A stretch of DNA of 8,862 bases, from NCBI RefSeq assembly GCF_000211815.1, contig NZ_GL890908.1, positions 39,882 through 48,743 on the forward strand, given 5' to 3'. The notes beneath the pieces were generated by a model. It did not search any database and was not told the DNA's origin. It was given only the letters and a program-made list of their open reading frames with translations. Positions 4,820 to 8,862 of this stretch are shown piece by piece; position 1 is the stretch's first letter; the number at the start of each line of letters is the position of its first letter. A program made the translations under genes and the position numbers. The DNA comes from Moorena producens 3L (GTDB lineage Bacteria; Cyanobacteriota; Cyanobacteriia; Cyanobacteriales; Coleofasciculaceae).

Positions 4820-5134
4820 CCATCAGCCATCAGCCATCAGCGATCAGCGATCAGCGATCAGCGATCAGCCATCAGCCATCAGCCATCAGCGATCAGCGAT
4901 CAGCGATCAGCGATCAGCCATCAGCGATCAGCCATCAGCGATCAGCCATCAGCGATCAGCCATCAGCCATTACCTATTACCTATTACCTATTACCTATTA
5001 CCCATTACCCATTACCCATTACCCATTACCCATTACCTATCACCTATTACCCATCACCCATTACCCATTCCCCATTCCCCATTCCCCATTCCCGATTCCC
5101 GATTCCCGATTCCCCATTCCCCATTCCCCATCAC
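4820..5134. repeat. 45-unit heptamer array running into the gp25 start codon
   Basis: Forty-five consecutive 7-bp units, every unit boundary I checked falling on the same 7-bp grid. The first 21 (4820-4966) are CCATCAG and CGATCAG. The remaining 24 are CCATTAC, CTATTAC, CCATCAC, CCATTCC and CGATTCC in homogeneous blocks. All share the pattern C-N-A-T-Y-M-S, so they are variants of one unit. The next heptamer slot (5135-5141) is CTAATGG, which contains the gp25 ATG. The array is stop-free and in frame with gp25 back to a GTG at 4742. Confidence 0.93.
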
Positions 5135-5137
5135 CTA

Positions 5138-5560
5138 ATGGAAAAAGATTTATTATTCACTCGCCGCCACACTGGACAATTTATTTCTGAGCGACAATTA
5201 GTAGACCTTAAAAGTGTCAATCGTGACTTGGCAACAGCGACAGGTTTAGATAATTTGGCTCAGGCAATTCTCAATCGCCTTTACACCCGTAAAGGGGAGC
5301 TTGCCGCTTTGGGACATCCTAATTATGGGTCACGGCTCCACCTGTTAGTGGGTCAACAAAATAATAATCGTCTTCGCTCCCTTGCTAATTTGTATATCCG
5401 TGAGTGTCTAGCTCAAGAACCTCGGATAGAAGAAATCAAGGCCATAGATTTTGAGCCTCCCTCTCGTCAGCAACGTTATACACTCGTAGCAACTGTAGTC
5501 CTTAAAGCTGTAGGCCAGGAAACACCCTTGACCCTGAGCTTTTCCCTACCTGGAGGGTAA
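5138..5560 (+). CDS. Baseplate wedge protein, gpW/gp25-like
   Basis: 140 residues, the usual length for the family. It belongs to the gp25 family, which initiates sheath assembly and links the sheath to the baseplate in phage tails, T6SS (TssE) and CIS. Diagnostic features are YTRKGELAALGHPNYGSRLH (about 49-68), the 'tr.GE....p.yGs.l' signature, and QEPRIEEI (93-100) carrying the EPR motif of gp25 and TssE. ATG 5138 is chosen because everything upstream is heptamer array; a longer in-frame reading from 4742 would add 132 residues of repeat-encoded sequence. No Shine-Dalgarno sequence precedes it (CCCATCACCTA). The stop codon TAA is the first unit of the next array. The J-like partner follows after about 245 bp. 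Confidence 0.88.
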   Translation: MEKDLLFTRRHTGQFISERQLVDLKSVNRDLATATGLDNLAQAILNRLYTRKGELAALGHPNYGSRLHLLVGQQNNNRLRSLANLYIRECLAQEPRIEEIKAIDFEPPSRQQRYTLVATVVLKAVGQETPLTLSFSLPGG

Positions 5561-5746
5561 TGGGTAATAGGTAATAGGTAATAGGTAATAGGTAATGGGT
5601 AATAGGTAATGGGTAATGGGTAATAGGTAATAGGTAATAGGTAATAGGTAATAGGTAATAGGTAATGGGTAATGGGTAATGGGTAATGGGTGATGGGTAA
5701 TGGGTAATGGGTAATGGGTAATAATGGGTGATGGGTAATGGGTAAT
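5557..5746. repeat. Heptamer array starting at the gp25 stop (TAATGGG/TAATAGG)
   Basis: The gp25 stop TAA (5558-5560) is the start of the first TAATGGG unit. About 27 units follow in blocks of TAATAGG and TAATGGG, with a 3-bp phase slip near 5721 (TAATAATGGG) and a few TGATGGG variants. This orientation is the reverse complement of the array upstream of gp25. It has stop codons in all three + frames. From 5667 on at least eight consecutive G-runs lie at 7-bp spacing. Confidence 0.93.
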
Positions 5747-5792
5747 GAGTTCATTAGCTAGAAATTACACGCAAAATTTAACTTCACTAGCT

Positions 5793-5796
5793 GGAG
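5793..5796 (+). promoter_or_regulatory. Shine-Dalgarno GGAG for the J-like gene
   Basis: GGAG lies nine bases before ATG 5806 in a 59-bp unique stretch (5747-5805). It favours ATG 5806 over the out-of-frame ATG at 5801. Confidence 0.6.
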
Positions 5797-5805
5797 CTTA
5801 ATGAG

Positions 5806-8328
5806 ATGGTTTTTGAGAAAAAAGGCTTTGCTCAACTGTTCGAGGCCATGCAGAGTCGCACTCCTGACACCCTAACGGATTTTCAAGAAGGCAGTGTGGT
5901 GCGCACTCTATACGAGTCCTTTGCTTGGGAACTCGCCCTCCTCTACGAGCAGATGCAACGGGTATATCTGTCTGGCTTTGTGGATACTGCCGAAGGCATT
6001 GACCTTGACAAAGTAGTTGCTATTTTAGGCATTAAGCGGGGAGAACCGGATTATGCTACCGGAAAAGTTACCTTTACGCGAGATATCGGCATTGATGAAG
6101 ATATTTTTATTCCCAAAGGTACACTAGTTACCACGGAAGATACCCAGGAGTCTCCCAAAAAAGCCTACGAAACCATTGAAGAAGGCAAGATTTCCAAAGA
6201 CCAAACCACTGCCCAGGTGAGAGTCCAGGCTCTACGACGGGGTAAAACAGAGGAAACTGAAGCTGAAACTATTGTGGTGATGCCTCAGCCGGTAGTAGGT
6301 GTCAAGTCAGTTAATAATCAAGAAACCCTCCGATTTACCGGTAAACTACAGGAGAGTGACGAACAACTGCGCCAAAGAGCCAAGCAAACCCTGCTGGCGA
6401 CGAGTGGTGGTAATACTACCTCCATCCGGAATGCTCTGTTGAGTTTACCTGGGGTGCGGGAAGTGCAAGTTAGAGAAAACTTTCATGTTGCTAGGGGCAA
6501 GGTTAAGGTTACTAAGAGTGGCTCCCTTAGTGAAGAGCTTAAGGTTCCCAAAGGGACAACGATAAAACTCGAAATCTTAGGCACACAAACTAAAGACTAT
6601 CACACCACTCAAGAGGTAATCCTCTCAGCAGGTGAAAATCAAGAGGTGGAAGTAGAGGTAGAGGCTGGGATTTCTGGAGCAGCTGGGGAAGCTGAGGCTG
6701 GTGCAACTTGGAAAGAGTTAGTGCTTAATAGCGTAACTCTTACGGTTAGCAATGAGCAGCCTATTTCACGGCAAGACTTTGGAATCATTGAAATATTTGT
6801 TGATGGCATTGATTTTAGAGATCTTGAGAAAGTTAGTCAGCTCAAACAGGAAATTGACCGAGTTAAGGCAGCGGGAATCTACCCATTACTTAAACCGGCG
6901 ACAGCAGTGAACGTTGATGGGGTATTCCAAATTGAACTCCAACCAGAACTGAAACTGTCTCCAGAGGAACGGCTACAGTTGGAAGAACAGGTACAGCAGA
7001 CAATTATTTCCTACCTCAAAGAGCAGAAAATGGGTCAACCCTTGCTCATCTCTCAACTCACGAGTAAGATACTAGGCTGTAACGGTGTCAATGATTTAGT
7101 TGATTTTACCCTCACCACCAGTATCCGTAATTCAGCAGGTACTGAACTGGCTCGCCAGCACTATCAATCCTCCGAAACGCCAGTGAAACGGCTAGAGGTG
7201 GATATCTTAGAAAAGTTCACCCCCCACTCGGTTCGCGTTGCCTCAGAAATCAAACCCCTTCCTGTAGCCTTACAAATTAAGGCTGAAGCACTAGATGATT
7301 CCAAACAACAGGCAATTGAACAAGCCCTACAACACTATTTTGCTGACTTCAAACCATCCCAGGCAGTGGTTAGGAGTGAGATTAAAAAGAGTATTGAGAC
7401 AATCACCACCATCGAAGCAATCAAGTTAATTCCCTCCTTCTGGCAACCAGGGATTCCCTTTGATGGCGAAACCGTTAATGTCACGTTTGTGGAGCAGGCT
7501 CAGCTCAGTTCGGTATTTCTCTATGAGAGATTACTCACCATTACCGGAGCCTTGAAGCTGATTTTACCGGTTACAGTTACCCAACAAGAGAAGCAGCAAA
7601 TTTACCAACAGGTTCGGGAGCAGGTTAGTGCTTATCTTGAGCAACTCCAACCAGAAGAAAATATTAAACTTGAGCAGCTAGTTGAACAGGCAAAAACCGT
7701 AGAATCAGTGCTAGATATTAATTGGAAACTGGAGGATTTTAAGGTTCTGGATGAAGACAATAATGCTAAGGATATAATTGACCAAGAACAGTCGCAAATT
7801 CAGGTAAACAAATTTGAAAAAACTCAGTTAGATAGTCAGTTTGTCATTGATAGTGATATCCAGGTTGTTGATGTTGCGATCGCTACTTTGAATTTAAGGC
7901 TAACTCCGGCGGTTGCAGTTCCCGAAACTGTTGATCATGCAAAACTCAAGAGTGCTATGGAAGCAGCAGTTAAGAGTATTTTGACTCCCTCTCTCCAGCA
8001 GTTACCCAAACTAGCAGTGGGAGACAATCTGGATTATGACCAATTGAAAACTCTCCTGCTGGTACAGATCAGGACTAAGGCAGGAAATTTTGACCAGGAA
8101 ACCCTTCAGAGTTTCATCAGCAATGGCCAAGCTTCACAGCAAAATCAGAAGCATTTAATGGAGGCGCTCCGGAGCTTTCTCCGAGATTCTAACTACAGGA
8201 TTGATGGGCTAGAACTCACAGCCAAGGGTAGCTCCTATCAGCAAGATATTCCGATTGCGATTGTAGAACGGGCTGAGATTCAGTTACAAGAGTCGTCTAG
8301 TTTGTCAATTGTGATTGAAGATAAGTAA
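5806..8328 (+). CDS. Large baseplate J-like protein with repeated arm domains
   Basis: 840 residues; a wedge protein of the gp6/P2 gpJ/Afp11 type, which forms the ring of wedges around the hub. The N-terminus (1-80) is the classic J region: TDFQEGSVVRTLYESFAWEL (24-43) and DTAEGIDLDKVVAILGIKR (60-78). A beta domain (85-175) with IPKGTLV (102-108) follows, then SDEQLRQRAK (184-193). A second IPKGT-type beta domain (about 231-317, with VPKGTTI at 247-253) looks like an internal duplication. The C-terminal half holds about four copies of the strand-helix-helix arm domain (near 368-440, 484-545, 580-640 and 686-760), whereas the P2 protein has about 300 residues in total. GGAG at 5793-5796 supports the start. 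The stop is followed without a gap by heptamers. Confidence in family is high; the domain counts come from reading by eye. Confidence 0.88.
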   Translation: MVFEKKGFAQLFEAMQSRTPDTLTDFQEGSVVRTLYESFAWELALLYEQMQRVYLSGFVDTAEGIDLDKVVAILGIKRGEPDYATGKVTFTRDIGIDEDIFIPKGTLVTTEDTQESPKKAYETIEEGKISKDQTTAQVRVQALRRGKTEETEAETIVVMPQPVVGVKSVNNQETLRFTGKLQESDEQLRQRAKQTLLATSGGNTTSIRNALLSLPGVREVQVRENFHVARGKVKVTKSGSLSEELKVPKGTTIKLEILGTQTKDYHTTQEVILSAGENQEVEVEVEAGISGAAGEAEAGATWKELVLNSVTLTVSNEQPISRQDFGIIEIFVDGIDFRDLEKVSQLKQEIDRVKAAGIYPLLKPATAVNVDGVFQIELQPELKLSPEERLQLEEQVQQTIISYLKEQKMGQPLLISQLTSKILGCNGVNDLVDFTLTTSIRNSAGTELARQHYQSSETPVKRLEVDILEKFTPHSVRVASEIKPLPVALQIKAEALDDSKQQAIEQALQHYFADFKPSQAVVRSEIKKSIETITTIEAIKLIPSFWQPGIPFDGETVNVTFVEQAQLSSVFLYERLLTITGALKLILPVTVTQQEKQQIYQQVREQVSAYLEQLQPEENIKLEQLVEQAKTVESVLDINWKLEDFKVLDEDNNAKDIIDQEQSQIQVNKFEKTQLDSQFVIDSDIQVVDVAIATLNLRLTPAVAVPETVDHAKLKSAMEAAVKSILTPSLQQLPKLAVGDNLDYDQLKTLLLVQIRTKAGNFDQETLQSFISNGQASQQNQKHLMEALRSFLRDSNYRIDGLELTAKGSSYQQDIPIAIVERAEIQLQESSSLSIVIEDK
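7876..7883. repeat. HIP1 octamer GCGATCGC
   Basis: Third HIP1 site, inside the J-like gene at the codons for V-A-I-A. Confidence 0.8.
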
Positions 8329-8674
8329 TGGGTAATGGGTAATGGGTAATGGGTAATAGGTAATAGGTAATAGGTAATGGGTGATGGGTAATAGGTAATG
8401 GGTGATGGGTGATAGGTAATGGGTGATGGGTGATAGGTAATGGGTAATAGGGAATAGGTAATAGGTGATAAGTAATGGGTAATAGGGAATAGGTAATAGG
8501 TGATAAGTAATGGGTAATAGGGAATAGGTAATAGGTGATAAGTAATGGGTAATAGGGAATAGGTAATAGGTGATAAGTAATGGGTAATAGGGAATAGGTA
8601 ATAGGTGATAAGTAATGGGTAATAGGGAATAGGTAATAGGTGATAAGTAATGGGTAATGGGTAATAGGTAATAG
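8326..8674. repeat. Heptamer array starting at the J stop (TAATGGG family)
   Basis: The stop TAA (8326-8328) begins the first TAATGGG. Four perfect units follow, then mixtures of TAATAGG, TGATGGG, TGATAGG, GAATAGG and TGATAAG. About 50 units in all. Reverse-strand open frames across this block are products of the repeat, not genes. Confidence 0.93.
8437..8646. repeat. 35-bp higher-order repeat (6 copies of five heptamers)
   Basis: Within the array, a block of five distinct heptamers repeats every 35 bp: the AAGTAATGGG junction recurs with its G at 8472, 8507, 8542, 8577, 8612 and 8647. The six blocks are nearly identical, so the 35-bp block was amplified recently as a unit. Confidence 0.9.
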
Positions 8675-8739
8675 GGATGCGCTGCATCAAGACAGGGAAT
8701 CGGGAGCATGTCACTTATGCAGAACATTTGTACTAAATC
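8675..8739. other. Short unique island with a remnant of the hairpin element
   Basis: Separates two heptamer arrays. TGCATCAAGACA at 8682-8693 is the exact inverted complement of TGTCTTGATGCA at 3714-3725, the left end of the 535-bp insertion, so this is probably a fragment of the same repeat family. The rest (to 8739) has no recognisable gene. Confidence 0.55.
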
Positions 8740-8862
8740 TAATGGGTAATAGGTAATTGGTAATAGGTAATTGGTAATAGGTAATTGGTAATAGGTAATT
8801 GGTAATGGATAATGGGTAATTAGTAATTGGTAATTGGTAATTGGTAATTGGTAATTGGTAAT
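8740..8862. repeat. Heptamer array (TAATTGG/TAATAGG), continues past the window
   Basis: Alternating TAATAGG and TAATTGG units give a 14-bp pattern at first, then pure TAATTGG at the end (8822-8862). The array is cut by the window end. Confidence 0.92.

Noticed and set aside
8280..8727. Minus-strand open frames of about 140 residues at the right end, and one at 5476-5754
   Set aside because: They are reverse-strand readings of the TAATGGG arrays (P-I-T-H-Y type), with no start context or family similarity.

Overview
This window carries part of a contractile-injection-system (CIS; phage-tail-like) baseplate gene cluster, all on the + strand, embedded in a very large amount of repetitive DNA. 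The host is most likely a filamentous, repeat-rich cyanobacterium. Supporting this are three GCGATCGC (HIP1) octamers, heptanucleotide tandem arrays of the STRR kind known from cyanobacteria, and MITE-like hairpin elements. From memory only, the overall repeat repertoire resembles Moorena/Moorea genomes; no search was run.

Layout. 1-359: heptamer array (CCATTAC type) interrupted by a 135-bp MITE-like element, ending at a start codon. 360-2706: a tight three-gene operon of hub (gpD/gp27-like), spike (gpV/gp5-like, with an OB fold, a 16-residue-repeat beta-helix and an HxH tip motif) and an unrecognised 173-residue protein, joined by GTGA and TAATG overlaps. 2704-2784: heptamer array. 2841-3210: an antitoxin-like gene and the broken start of its RelE/ParE-like toxin. 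3169-3607: two copies of a palindromic MITE, one carrying a second, TA-flanked MITE. 3650-4800: two copies of another small MITE. One is split by a 535-bp block in which the two arms of a hairpin have each become a tandem array (11 x 25 bp and 12 x 19 bp). It is followed by an 18 x 17-bp array made from the arm of a different hairpin. 4820-5134: 45 consecutive heptamers in perfect phase, running into the start codon of a gp25-like baseplate gene (5138-5560). 5557-5746: heptamers in the opposite orientation (TAATGGG/TAATAGG), starting at the stop codon. 5806-8328: an enlarged baseplate J-like protein. 8326-8862: more heptamers, with a 35-bp higher-order repeat, running off the window.

How the genes work together. 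The hub and spike form the central puncturing device at the tip of the inner tube. The gp25-like protein and the J-like protein build the baseplate wedges that trigger sheath contraction. The order spike - unknown - gp25 - J resembles the afp8-afp11 part of extracellular CIS loci, so the 173-residue protein sits where a tip or accessory spike protein could be expected. Sheath, tube, cap and ATPase genes must lie outside the window.

Most striking is the link between repeats and gene ends. Upstream arrays run up to start codons in a stop-free orientation. Downstream arrays begin at the stop codon in an orientation with stops in all frames. Hairpin arms have also expanded independently into tandem arrays. 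I found no tRNA, rRNA, CRISPR array, transposase gene or convincing rho-independent terminator.
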